Positions 1 through 6,777 of a DNA stretch of 10,592 nucleotides are shown here, in pieces. A program made the position numbers and the translations under genes. Each line of letters begins with the position of its first letter. The first letter of the stretch is position 1. Below the pieces are notes generated by a model. It worked only from the letters and a program-made list of their open reading frames with translations. It searched no databases and was not told the origin of the DNA. The DNA is from Alphaproteobacteria bacterium (GTDB lineage: Bacteria > Pseudomonadota > Alphaproteobacteria > Caulobacterales > Caulobacteraceae), in assembly GCA_028869395.1 (NCBI GenBank), contig JAGWSE010000125.1, positions 1 through 10,592 of the forward strand. The letters run 5' to 3'.

Positions 1-1
1 C

Positions 2-826
2 GCGGTCGCCCTGGCCTATGTGGGGGAGGGGACGTCGACCATCCGGCTGGGCGCCGGCGGGGTCATGTTGCCCAATCACGCGCCGCTGATCATCGCCGAG
101 CAGTTCGGGACCCTGGAGGCCCTCCACCCGGGACGCATCGACCTCGGGGTCGGCCGCGCCCCGGGAACGGACCAGCTCACCGCCAGGGCGCTGCGCAGGA
201 ACCTCGCCGGCGGGGTCGATCGGTTTCCGGAGGATGTGCTCGAGCTGATCGCCTTCCTCGACGATCCGCAACCGGACCAGGCGATCCGGGCGGTGCCGGG
301 CTACGGCTCGAAGGTCCCGGTCTGGATCCTGGGCTCCAGCCTCTACGGCGCCCAGCTCGCCGCCGCCCTGGGCCTGCCGTTCGCGTTCGCATCGCACTTC
401 GCCCCGGCCATGCTTGACCAGGCCGTCGACATCTATCGCCGGCAATTCCAGGCCTCCGCCTTCGGCGAGCGGCCCTACGTCATGCTGGGCCTGAACCTCG
501 TCGCGGCCGAGAGCGACGAAGAGGCCCGGTTCCTGTTCACCTCGCTGCAGCAGGCGTTCGTCAACCTCCACCGCGGGCGGCCAGGGCCGCTGCCGCCGCC
601 CATCCATGATCCGGACGGGGACCTTGCGGCCACGACGGCGCCGGGCTCGCCCCTGTCCAGGGCGGTGGTCGGCGGTCCCGAGACGGTGCGCGCCGGCCTC
701 GAGCGTTTCGTGGCCGAGCACCGCCCCGACGAGATCATCCTGACCGCCCAGATCTTCGACCAGGCCAAGCGCATCCGCTCGCTGGAGATCGCCAGCGCCG
801 CGCGCGACGGGATCGAAGGAGGGTAG
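2..826 (+). CDS. LLM-class flavin-dependent oxidoreductase (luciferase-like monooxygenase), 5' end missing
   Basis: This is the C-terminal 274 codons of a luciferase-like monooxygenase, a cytosolic enzyme that uses reduced FMN to oxygenate a small organic substrate. The frame is already open at base 2, so the true start lies outside the window. An in-frame GTG at 20 is not needed as a start, because family-typical sequence runs through it. Recognisable family segments are the HAPLIIAEQFGTLEALHPGR stretch, then IDLGVGRAPGTD (the phosphate/FMN-contacting region of the TIM barrel), then VPVWILGSS followed by AAALGLPFAFASHFAP, and near the C-terminus VVGGPETVRAGLERF. This order is that of the YhbW/MsnO8-like single-component group, whose members are about 330-340 residues long, so roughly 60-70 residues are missing. 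The substrate cannot be told. The next gene starts 137 bp downstream behind its own ribosome-binding site, so an operon link is uncertain. Confidence 0.9.
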   Translation, partial: AVALAYVGEGTSTIRLGAGGVMLPNHAPLIIAEQFGTLEALHPGRIDLGVGRAPGTDQLTARALRRNLAGGVDRFPEDVLELIAFLDDPQPDQAIRAVPGYGSKVPVWILGSSLYGAQLAAALGLPFAFASHFAPAMLDQAVDIYRRQFQASAFGERPYVMLGLNLVAAESDEEARFLFTSLQQAFVNLHRGRPGPLPPPIHDPDGDLAATTAPGSPLSRAVVGGPETVRAGLERFVAEHRPDEIILTAQIFDQAKRIRSLEIASAARDGIEGG

Positions 827-950
827 GCGGCGGCTTGTGCCGTTTGCGCCTCGCATTCGGCAACTTGTGTTCGATGAACCCGCGCAATTGGCACGCTGCG
901 CCCGCAACGGAGCCTATCCTCGTCTTCAGGCAACGACCCAGAGCGGTCAG

Positions 951-957
951 GGGGAGG
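951..957 (+). promoter_or_regulatory. Shine-Dalgarno site deciding the DUF4198 start
   Basis: GGGGAGG ends 6 nt before ATG 964 and only 3 nt before GTG 961. This favours ATG 964, so the 12-bp repeat array would be translated. No comparable site precedes the in-frame TTG codons inside the array, where only the repeat's own CAGG lies 2 nt upstream. Confidence 0.6.
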
Positions 958-963
958 CGTGTG

Positions 964-1848
964 ATGCGGCAGGTTTCTGGCCAAGTTTCTGGCCAAGTTT
1001 CTGGGCAAGTTTCTGGCCAAGTTTCTGGCCAGGTTTCTGGGCAGGTTTCGGGCCAGGTTTTGGGCCAGGTTTTGGGCCAGGTTTTGGGCCGGAGTCGCTG
1101 GGTGGCCGCAGCGGCCGCCTTGATCGGGCTTGCGGCGCCCGCCGCCGCCGGCGCTCACGCCATCTGGTTCGCGTCGCGGTCCAGTGAGAGCTCGGCCTGG
1201 CAGAAGACCCGCACGGCGCTGATCTACGGCATCGGGGCCGACGACCTGGACATGGTCAGGCGCATGGACCTGGTGCGCAACGTCTCCGCCTACGATGCGC
1301 AGATGAAGCCGGTCCCCGCCGAGCTGAAGGCGGAGGGCCCGCTGGCCGTGGTGGAGGGCGCCGACGAGGCGCCGGTGATCACGGCGGTGATGTACAACAA
1401 CATCTGGAGCAAGCCTCCGAACGGCGGCGAGTGGGTCGAGGGCGGCCGCGACGTGCTGCCCAACGCCATCCTCAGCGAGAAGAACTGGAAGTACGCCGTC
1501 TACATCCGCGGGCCGATCTCCGCGCCCGTGCCGGCCTTCCCCGACCAGATCCTGCAGATCGTGCCGCAGGGCGCCATCCCGCAGACCATGGGCGCGCCCC
1601 TGAAGCTGCGCGTGCTGTTCAAGGGCAGGCCGGCGGCCGGGGCCGCCGTCCTCACCGATTTCCTGGGCGATCCGGACGCCAAGCCGCTCAGGACGGCGGC
1701 GGACGGCACGGTCACCGTGAAGGTCCGCAACCAGGGCCTCAACGTCATCAACGCCGTGGTCGAGGGACCGAGCGACGAGGGAAAGCGGATCGACCGCGTC
1801 GAATACGAGGCGACCCTGTCCTTCGCCTTGCCGCACAAGCCGGAATAG
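964..1848 (+). CDS. Exported DUF4198-type (COG5266-like) protein with repeat-built N-terminus
   Basis: A 294-residue secreted protein. ATG 964 is preferred because GGGGAGG at 951-957 lies 6 nt before it; GTG 961 is only 3 nt from that site. Residues 3-42 are ten QVSG/QVLG tetrapeptides from a 12-bp DNA repeat. They are followed by RSRW (43-46), a hydrophobic Ala/Leu segment (47-62) and a likely signal-peptidase site AAAGA|HA, leaving His65 near or at the mature N-terminus. The mature part begins HAIWF, has a segment with MYNNIW and NWKYAVYIRGP, and ends in a beta-sandwich-like stretch (PLKLRVLFKGRP, ADGTVTVKVRNQG, EYEATLSFAL). This pattern resembles DUF4198/COG5266 proteins, which are periplasmic and linked to Co/Ni or other metal handling. 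The assignment rests on motif recall and the metal role is an inference. The DUF1624 gene follows after 23 bp. In-frame TTG codons in the repeat (for example 1084) are alternative starts that would give an ordinary-length signal peptide. Confidence 0.8.
   Translation: MRQVSGQVSGQVSGQVSGQVSGQVSGQVSGQVLGQVLGQVLGRSRWVAAAAALIGLAAPAAAGAHAIWFASRSSESSAWQKTRTALIYGIGADDLDMVRRMDLVRNVSAYDAQMKPVPAELKAEGPLAVVEGADEAPVITAVMYNNIWSKPPNGGEWVEGGRDVLPNAILSEKNWKYAVYIRGPISAPVPAFPDQILQIVPQGAIPQTMGAPLKLRVLFKGRPAAGAAVLTDFLGDPDAKPLRTAADGTVTVKVRNQGLNVINAVVEGPSDEGKRIDRVEYEATLSFALPHKPE
970..1089 (+). repeat. 12-bp tandem repeat, ten copies, in frame (QVSG/QVLG)n
   Basis: Ten uninterrupted direct copies with the consensus CA(A/G)GTTT(C/T)(T/G)GG(C/G). 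Copy 1 reads CAGGTTTCTGGC, copies 2-5 start with CAA, copies 6-7 return to CAG, and copies 8-10 are identical CAGGTTTTGGGC. The unit is a multiple of three, so gain or loss of copies keeps the frame and adds or removes four residues. The codons CAA, GTT, TCT and TTG are unusual beside the GC-ending codons of the neighbouring genes, so the array is an AT-richer island. Most copy junctions form the palindrome TGGCCA or the near-palindrome TGGGCA. The identical block at the 3' end suggests recent expansion by slippage or unequal exchange. The array stops directly before the RSRW residues and the hydrophobic core of the signal peptide. Confidence 0.97.
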
Positions 1849-1871
1849 GCACTCAGAAGGGGGGTGGGACG

Positions 1872-3089
1872 ATGACAGCGATCGACAGCGGCGCCCTGAA
1901 GACGCCGGCGGCCTCCGCCGTCGCCGCCGAGACGGCGGCCGGCGCCAAGGCCGCCACGCGCACGCGGCTGCGCAACATCGACGCCCTTCGCGGCGTGGTC
2001 ATGCTCTTCATGGCGGTCGACCACGTCCGCGAGACCTTCTACGCCTACCATCCGGTGACCGACCCGATGCTGCCGCTCAGCATCGAGCCCGCGCTTTTCT
2101 TCACCCGCATCACCAGCCAGCTGTGCGCGCCGGTCTTCGTGTTCCTGACCGGGCTTTCCGCCTTCCTCTATGGGCAGTCGCATTCCAAGCGGGAGACTTC
2201 GCTGTTCCTGCTGAAGCGGGGCGCCTTCCTCGTGCTCCTCGAGGCGACCGTCGTGAACTTCGCCTGGGCGGCGCAGACCTTCCCGCCCACCTTCTGGCTG
2301 CAGGTCATCTGGGCGATCGGCCTGTGCATGATCGCGCTGGCGGGGCTCATCCATCTGCCGAGGGGCTGGCAGGTCGCCGTGGGCGCCGCGATCGTCTGCG
2401 GCCACAATCTGCTGGACCCCATCGTCCTGACGCCGGCCTCGCCCTTCTACGGGATCTGGGGCGTGCTCCATCAGCGCGCCCTGTTCCACTTCGGCGGGGG
2501 CGTGGTGGTGAAGACCAGCTACCCGGTGCTGCCATGGATCGGCGTCATCCTGCTGGGCTACGCGGTCGGGCCCTGGTTCGGCCGCGGCGCCGATCCCGTG
2601 GCGCGGCGGCGCGCGCTCCTGGGCTGGGGCGCGGCCCTGCTGGCCGGCTACGTGGTCCTGCGCCTCGCCAATGTCTACGGCGACAAGCCCTGGGTCCACA
2701 CGGGCCAGGCCCTGCGCACCACCATGAGCTTCCTGGCCCTCACCAAGTACCCGCCGTCGCTGCTGTTCCTGGCGCCCACCCTCGGCATCGGCCTGCTGCT
2801 GCTCGCGGCCTTCGAGCGGCTCGACGAAGAACGCCCGATCGCCTGGCTCGCCTTGCTGGGGGGCGCGCCGATGTTCTTCTACATCGTCCACCTCTACGTG
2901 ATCAAAGCCCTCTACTACGCGGCCGTGGCGACGTTCGGCCTAAACAAGGGCGCCTGGTTCGGCTTCGACAACGTGGCCTCGATCTGGATCGCCGCGGCCC
3001 TTCTGGTGACGGCGGTCTATTTCCCCACGCGGTGGTTCGCCCAGTTCAAGCAGCGCCGCCGCGACCTCTGGTGGCCGCGCTACCTCTGA
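1872..3089 (+). CDS. DUF1624 / heparan-alpha-glucosaminide N-acetyltransferase-like membrane protein
   Basis: A 405-residue polytopic inner-membrane protein. ATG 1872 follows a purine-rich AAGGGGGGTGGG stretch and lies 23 bp after the DUF4198 stop, so the two are probably co-transcribed. After an Ala-rich cytoplasmic tail (1-33) comes the family signature RNIDALRGVVMLFMAVDHVR (35-53) in the first membrane helix, with Asp50-His51 as the likely key pair. Further hydrophobic segments lie at about 85-100, 117-135, 142-161, 166-186, 218-236, 248-265, 296-313, 325-346 and 369-386. The KYPPSLLFL (292-300) and GGAPMFFYIVHLYVIKAL (330-347) segments are also characteristic of the bacterial DUF1624 group. 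Relatives of this fold move acetyl groups from cytoplasmic acetyl-CoA to an amino sugar across a membrane. The substrate here is unknown, and enzyme activity is inferred from the fold only. The tail RRRDLWWPRYL is basic, fitting a cytoplasmic C-terminus. Confidence 0.88.
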   Translation: MTAIDSGALKTPAASAVAAETAAGAKAATRTRLRNIDALRGVVMLFMAVDHVRETFYAYHPVTDPMLPLSIEPALFFTRITSQLCAPVFVFLTGLSAFLYGQSHSKRETSLFLLKRGAFLVLLEATVVNFAWAAQTFPPTFWLQVIWAIGLCMIALAGLIHLPRGWQVAVGAAIVCGHNLLDPIVLTPASPFYGIWGVLHQRALFHFGGGVVVKTSYPVLPWIGVILLGYAVGPWFGRGADPVARRRALLGWGAALLAGYVVLRLANVYGDKPWVHTGQALRTTMSFLALTKYPPSLLFLAPTLGIGLLLLAAFERLDEERPIAWLALLGGAPMFFYIVHLYVIKALYYAAVATFGLNKGAWFGFDNVASIWIAAALLVTAVYFPTRWFAQFKQRRRDLWWPRYL

Positions 3090-3127
3090 CGCGAAACGGT
3101 TCTCCTCCCCCAGCCGTTCGCGGCACG

Positions 3128-3159
3128 GGGCGCGCCGGGACCTCCCGGCGCGCCCTTCT
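3128..3159 (+). terminator. GC-rich hairpin, probable terminator of the DUF4198-DUF1624 unit
   Basis: GGGCGCGCCGGG (3128-3139) and CCCGGCGCGCCC (3144-3155) form a perfect 12-bp stem with the loop ACCT, followed by TTCTG. It begins 38 bp after the DUF1624 stop. The stem is very stable, but the T-run is short, as is common in GC-rich bacteria. The sequence suits a terminator separating this unit from the receptor gene downstream. Confidence 0.6.
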
Positions 3160-3294
3160 GCTTGCGGCGGCCCCTGTGCTTGTCCGCGTGAGGTCTTCCG
3201 AAAGGTGAGGGGCTTCTCCTTTGGCGAGCCGCCACCGCTCTTCTACGGGGGCAAGGTGAAGCCCGCTCAACTTGCAATAGCGAGCGGCATTTTG

Positions 3295-3323
3295 TGCGCA
3301 TAGGAGGGGGATTACCGTATATT
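3295..3323 (+). promoter_or_regulatory. Candidate promoter of the receptor-PepSY unit
   Basis: TATATT at 3318-3323 is a good -10 hexamer in an otherwise GC-rich context. At 17-bp spacing the -35 position (3295-3300, TGCGCA) matches TTGACA only weakly. The TTGC...GCAT pattern at 3272-3290 lies directly upstream and would be well placed for iron-dependent control, but its match to a Fur site is poor. This is a position guess, not a demonstrated promoter. Confidence 0.25.
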
Positions 3324-3490
3324 CGTTCGCGGACCCGCGCTCTTTTGACCCAAAATGCGAGCCGCCCGGCTTGAGAGTTCTCTGGCGCCCCGGCGCCTCA
3401 GGCCCCCTGACGGGCCTCGCCGCCGGCAAGGCGCAGAACATAACAACGCCCGCCCAGGGGACTCGAGCGGCGGGCCACAGGGGGTCAGAC

Positions 3491-5653
3491 ATGTCAAAGC
3501 CGCGCGCTCCAAGGCTCGCCCTTTTCGCCAGCGCCGCCGTGCTCGCCGCCGGGTCCTGCGCCCATGCGGCCACGGCCCCCGCGAACCATGACGCCAGCGC
3601 CACGCCCGGAACCGTGGCCGAGGTGGTCGTGCTCGCCCATCGCCAGCAGTTCCGCGGCGACGTGCCCATCCAGGAGCTGCCGCAGAACGTCTCGGTGGTG
3701 AGCGCCAAGCTCCTGAACAACGCCAATGTCACCACGCTGGACTCAGCCCTCGAGCTGGTGAGCGGCGTGCAGCACCAGAACAACTTCGGCGGTCTCTGGA
3801 ACGCCTTCGCCATCCGCGGTTTCGTGGGCGACCCGAACCTGCCCAGCGGCTACCTGATCAACGGCTTCAGCAGCGGCCGCGGCTTCGCCGGGCCGCGCGA
3901 CACCTCCGACGTGGAGCGCATCGAGGTGCTGAAGGGGCCAAGCTCCGCCCTGTTCGGCCGCGGCGAGCCGGGCGGGACGGTGAACATCATCACCAAGAAG
4001 CCCCTGTTCAATCCGCAGGGCTATGTCTCCGTCGCGGGCGGGAGCTACAACACCTGGCGGGAGGAAGGCGACTACACCCGCGGCATCATCGGCGACACGC
4101 TCGCGGGCCGCATCAACGGCGCCTACGAGGAAGGCGACGGCTTCCGGGACCACGGCCACTACAAGAAGTGGGTGGTGACGCCGTCGCTGCTGCTGGACAT
4201 CGATCCGGCCACCACCATCACCTACGAGCTGTCGGCGTCGCACCAGGAGGTGCCCTTCGACCGCGGCGTGCTGGCGGTCAACGGCCAGCTCGGCGTGATC
4301 CCGGTGTCCCGCTTCCTGGGCGAGCCGGGCGACGGCCCCATCAAGACCGACGGCCTGAGCCACCAGCTCCAGTTCAACCACCAGTTCAACTCCGACTGGA
4401 CCCTGCTGCTTGGCGCCGATTACCTAGCCACCCAGCTCAAGGGCTTCTCGACGGAGGCCGAGCTGGTCCACCCACGCCAGCTGCTCTACTTCGACGGCCA
4501 GGACCTCTCCCGCGAGCGTCGCTACCGCGACTGGTCCACCCATGACGCCATCGTGCGCGCCGAGCTGGATGGCCGGGTGCAGACCGGGCCCTTCACCCAC
4601 CACCTGCTGTTCGGCGTGGACGATGAGAAGCTCGACATCCACCAGATCCAGGAGCGGTTCCGGCCGCCGCCGGTGACCCCCGGCATGACCCTGGCCGCCG
4701 CCAACGCCATCAACATCTTCGATCCCGTCTATGGCAACCTGCCGCCGGTGGGGGCCTTCTGGGACTTCTTCGAGACCCAGCGCGCCTGGGGGGCCTATTT
4801 CCAGGACCAGATCGACCTCACCAGCCAGCTGAAGTTCCGGATGGGGGCGCGCTACGACCACTTCCGCCAGCGGATCCTCAACCGCTTCACCGGCGGGGTC
4901 ACGGGACAGGACGTCACCGCCACCGACCCGCAGTTCGGCCTGGTCTACGAGCCCAGCAAGCTGGTGTCCTTCTACGTGGCCTATGGCGAGGGCTTCCGCC
5001 CCAACAGCGGCCAGGACGTCAACAACGTCCCCTTCCAGCCGGAGCGGACCAAGTCCTACGAGGTGGGCGCCAAGTTCCACACCATGAGCGAGCTGCTCGA
5101 GGGGACGATCGCCATCTACAAGATGGACAAGACCGGCATCATCACCTCCGACCCGATCAACGCCGGCTACTCGATGGCCATCGGCAAGGCCGAGAGCAAG
5201 GGCGTGGAGATCGACCTCGACGGGGTGCTGCCCGGCAGGCTGCAGTACTGGGCCTCCTACGCCTACACAGACGCCAAGATGTCCAATTCCATCCTGGATC
5301 CGGACTTCGCCCTTCCGGTGCCGGCCGGCGCGCCGCTCATGGGCATCCCCAAGCATAGCGGCAATGTGACGGTGTTCCGCGAATTCCACCTCGCCAACGA
5401 CCGCAGCTTCACCCTGGGCGGCAGCGTCTACTATGTCTCGAAGCGCCTGGGCGAGACGGGCACCAACTTCTTCCTGCCCGGCTACACCCTGGTGAAGGCC
5501 TTCGCCGCCTTCGACCCGACCGAGCACGTGAAGCTCTCGCTCGAGGTCAACAACCTGTTCGACAAGGTCTACTACCCGGCCTCCTACTCGCGGCTCTGGA
5601 TCCTGCCGGGGACGCCCCGGGAGATCACCGCCAAGGTGACCTACCGCTTTTAG
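3491..5653 (+). CDS. TonB-dependent siderophore receptor
   Basis: A 720-residue outer-membrane receptor that imports a ferric siderophore or similar chelate using energy from TonB-ExbBD. ATG 3491 is chosen over an upstream in-frame start at 3371 because it follows AGGGGG at good spacing and begins a clean signal peptide: MSKPRAPR, a hydrophobic core, and cleavage after AHA at residue 26. A TonB-box-like TVAEVVVLA lies at 41-49. The plug domain spans about 58-170 and contains LPQNVSVVS, the FAIRGF motif, VERIEVLKGPSSALFGRGEP (141-160) and GGTVNIITKKP, all typical of the FhuA/FpvA-like siderophore-receptor subfamily. The remaining 550 residues form the 22-strand barrel with alternating aromatic patterns, and the protein ends VTYRF with the terminal Phe needed for barrel insertion. 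There is no N-terminal signalling domain, and no sigma/anti-sigma pair is nearby. The length is normal and the chain intact. The ligand cannot be deduced. The PepSY gene downstream supports an iron role. Confidence 0.96.
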   Translation: MSKPRAPRLALFASAAVLAAGSCAHAATAPANHDASATPGTVAEVVVLAHRQQFRGDVPIQELPQNVSVVSAKLLNNANVTTLDSALELVSGVQHQNNFGGLWNAFAIRGFVGDPNLPSGYLINGFSSGRGFAGPRDTSDVERIEVLKGPSSALFGRGEPGGTVNIITKKPLFNPQGYVSVAGGSYNTWREEGDYTRGIIGDTLAGRINGAYEEGDGFRDHGHYKKWVVTPSLLLDIDPATTITYELSASHQEVPFDRGVLAVNGQLGVIPVSRFLGEPGDGPIKTDGLSHQLQFNHQFNSDWTLLLGADYLATQLKGFSTEAELVHPRQLLYFDGQDLSRERRYRDWSTHDAIVRAELDGRVQTGPFTHHLLFGVDDEKLDIHQIQERFRPPPVTPGMTLAAANAINIFDPVYGNLPPVGAFWDFFETQRAWGAYFQDQIDLTSQLKFRMGARYDHFRQRILNRFTGGVTGQDVTATDPQFGLVYEPSKLVSFYVAYGEGFRPNSGQDVNNVPFQPERTKSYEVGAKFHTMSELLEGTIAIYKMDKTGIITSDPINAGYSMAIGKAESKGVEIDLDGVLPGRLQYWASYAYTDAKMSNSILDPDFALPVPAGAPLMGIPKHSGNVTVFREFHLANDRSFTLGGSVYYVSKRLGETGTNFFLPGYTLVKAFAAFDPTEHVKLSLEVNNLFDKVYYPASYSRLWILPGTPREITAKVTYRF

Positions 5654-5672
5654 TCCGGGCGCGACTTGAGAC

Positions 5673-5703
5673 GGATCGCCGGCGGCCCATCCGCCGGCGA
5701 TCC
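5673..5703 (+). promoter_or_regulatory. Perfect intercistronic hairpin between receptor and PepSY genes
   Basis: GGATCGCCGGCGG (5673-5685) pairs perfectly with CCGCCGGCGATCC (5691-5703) around the loop CCCAT. It fills most of the 76-bp gap after the receptor stop. No T-run follows, so it is more likely an mRNA-stability or attenuation element than a full intrinsic terminator. It could let the abundant receptor be expressed more than the membrane reductase. Confidence 0.55.
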
Positions 5704-5729
5704 CGGCGCCGTTTCGGCGGGGAAGGCCG

Positions 5730-6767
5730 ATGCTCCGCAAGAGAACCCTCCTGACCGTCCACCGCTGGTGCGGCCTCGCGACCTGCCTCTGGATCTTCGT
5801 GCAGGCGCTCACCGGCTCGGCGCTGCTCTTCCACCAGGAGCTGGCAAGGGCTCTCGACCCCTCGGGCATGGTCCGGCGCACCACGTCTGGCGAGGCGCCG
5901 CTCAGCGCCGTCTTCCAGGCGCTCAGGACCCGGTTTCCCACCTACCAGACCCAGCGCCTCGTCTGGCCCCAGACGCGCGAGGACGTCTACCTGGCGCACA
6001 TGGCGAACGCGAAGGGCCAGGCGCTCTACGCCTCCGTCGATCCCGGCGACGCCCGCATCCTGAAGAGCGGCGGCCTGTGGTCCTTCCCCATGGAGGCGCT
6101 GCTCGCCATCCACCTTCGCCTGCTCACGGGAAAGGTCGGGCTGGCGGTGGTCTTCCTGGGCGCCGTCTCCATCCTGGCGCAGGCGGCGAGCGGCTGGGCC
6201 TACTGGTGGCCGAAGAAGGGCAAGGTCTGGACCGCGGCCAAGATCAACTGGAAGCTTCCCCCGCGCATCCTCCTGCGCCACCTGCACCGCACCGGTGGTC
6301 TCGTGGTCTCGCTGGTGGCCGCCACCAGCGCGGTCACCGGCGGACTCATCGCGGCCGAGTACCTGTGGGAGCCGGGCCCGCTCACCTCCACCTCGCCCTC
6401 CCACGGCGCAGTGACCGCCGTCGCCGGCGTGGACCAGGCCTTCGCGGCCGCCCGCGCGGCGCACCCCGCCCAGGGCCTGCGCGATCTGCGCATCCCCAAG
6501 CCCGGGATGTTGAACGCCTGCTTCTGGGCCCCGCAGCGCAGCGCCCTGGCTGTCGACACGGTGAAGACCAGCCTGCCGCAGGGCCGCGTGACGAGCGTCA
6601 GCCCGGCCGCCGACGACCACAGTCTCTGGGTGACCTTCCTGCCGATCCACACCGGCGAGGCGTTCGGGCTGGCCGGCCGGCTCGTCCTGTTGATGGGCGG
6701 TCTGGGACTGGCCGCCCTTGCCGCGACCGGCCCGATCATGTGGCTCCAGAAGCGATCCAGGCCTTAA
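5730..6767 (+). CDS. PepSY-associated TM protein (putative siderophore/ferric reductase)
   Basis: A 345-residue inner-membrane protein of the PepSY_TM family. Members beside siderophore receptors (the PiuB/FoxB/FsrB-like group) are haem-binding reductases that release iron from chelates in or near the periplasm. ATG 5730 follows GGCGGGGAAGG. Helix 1 spans about 7-35 and carries LLTVHRWCGL (His11) and LLFHQEL (His35). A periplasmic PepSY-like part follows (about 55-118). Helix 2 begins near LLAIHLRLLTG (His128), continues through the hydrophobic 137-158 segment, and ends in WAYWWPKKGK on the cytoplasmic side. Helix 3 starts with LLRHLHRTGG (His184, His186), a second periplasmic part covers about 212-300, and the last helix (311-335) follows FLPIHTGEAFG (His307). 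The paired His residues are the expected haem or metal ligands. It sits in the receptor's operon and is convergent with the dehydrogenase gene, only 10 bp apart. Reductase activity is inferred from family and context. Confidence 0.9.
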   Translation: MLRKRTLLTVHRWCGLATCLWIFVQALTGSALLFHQELARALDPSGMVRRTTSGEAPLSAVFQALRTRFPTYQTQRLVWPQTREDVYLAHMANAKGQALYASVDPGDARILKSGGLWSFPMEALLAIHLRLLTGKVGLAVVFLGAVSILAQAASGWAYWWPKKGKVWTAAKINWKLPPRILLRHLHRTGGLVVSLVAATSAVTGGLIAAEYLWEPGPLTSTSPSHGAVTAVAGVDQAFAAARAAHPAQGLRDLRIPKPGMLNACFWAPQRSALAVDTVKTSLPQGRVTSVSPAADDHSLWVTFLPIHTGEAFGLAGRLVLLMGGLGLAALAATGPIMWLQKRSRP

Positions 6768-6777
6768 GGGGCTGGCC

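Larger units (their letters stand above)
3090..3490 (+). other. 401-bp gene-free leader region ahead of the TonB-dependent receptor
   Basis: No convincing gene lies here. The left part holds the hairpin at 3128-3155. The stretch at about 3260-3360 is clearly AT-richer than its surroundings and includes TTGCAATAGCGAGCGGCAT (3272-3290), a loose TTGC...GCA inverted pattern of the kind seen in some alphaproteobacterial Fur-type sites, and TATATT (3318-3323), a -10-like hexamer. From about 3360 to 3490 the sequence is GC-rich and would be a long 5' leader if transcription starts near 3330. I looked for the B12-box and other riboswitch signatures by eye and saw none. Open frames crossing this stretch have atypical codon use and no recognisable protein features. 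The receptor start (ATG 3491) is preceded by AGGGGG. Confidence 0.5.

Noticed and set aside
858..869. CGGCAACTTGTG upstream of the DUF4198 gene resembles CGGCATTTTGTG at 3285-3296 upstream of the receptor (10 of 12 identical)
   Set aside because: Comparing a 137-bp and a 401-bp region gives tens of thousands of possible pairings, so a 10/12 match is expected about once by chance. It is not symmetrical and resembles no known operator.
888..905. TTGGCAC resembling the -24 element of a sigma-54 promoter
   Set aside because: No GC-type -12 element occurs at the required spacing, and a TATCCT further on is 21 bp from the TTGGCA, too far for a sigma-70 promoter.
837..1187. Plus-strand alternative frame giving FWPS/FGPG repeats
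   Set aside because: It is the 12-bp array read in another frame. It has no good start site, and its tail is Arg-rich shadow of the signal peptide.
475..1836. Long minus-strand open frame across the LLM and DUF4198 genes, including a run of NLA(Q/R) repeats
   Set aside because: It is the antisense reading of two recognisable plus-strand genes. The NLA-type repeat is only the complement of the 12-bp array, and the rest is Arg/Gly/Asp-rich shadow sequence. It is not a pentapeptide-repeat protein.
3160..3490. Cobalamin or other riboswitch before the TonB receptor
   Set aside because: By eye there is no B12-box-like core and no other signature I recognise. A covariance search would settle it.
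3046..3813. Minus-strand open frame across the receptor leader
   Set aside because: It overlaps the ends of two real genes, has low third-position GC unlike coding DNA here, and shows no recognisable domain.
4424..5941. 505-codon minus-strand open frame opposite the TonB receptor
   Set aside because: Long antisense frames are expected opposite GC-rich genes. The composition is low-complexity Val/Gly/Glu/Leu and no family motif is seen.
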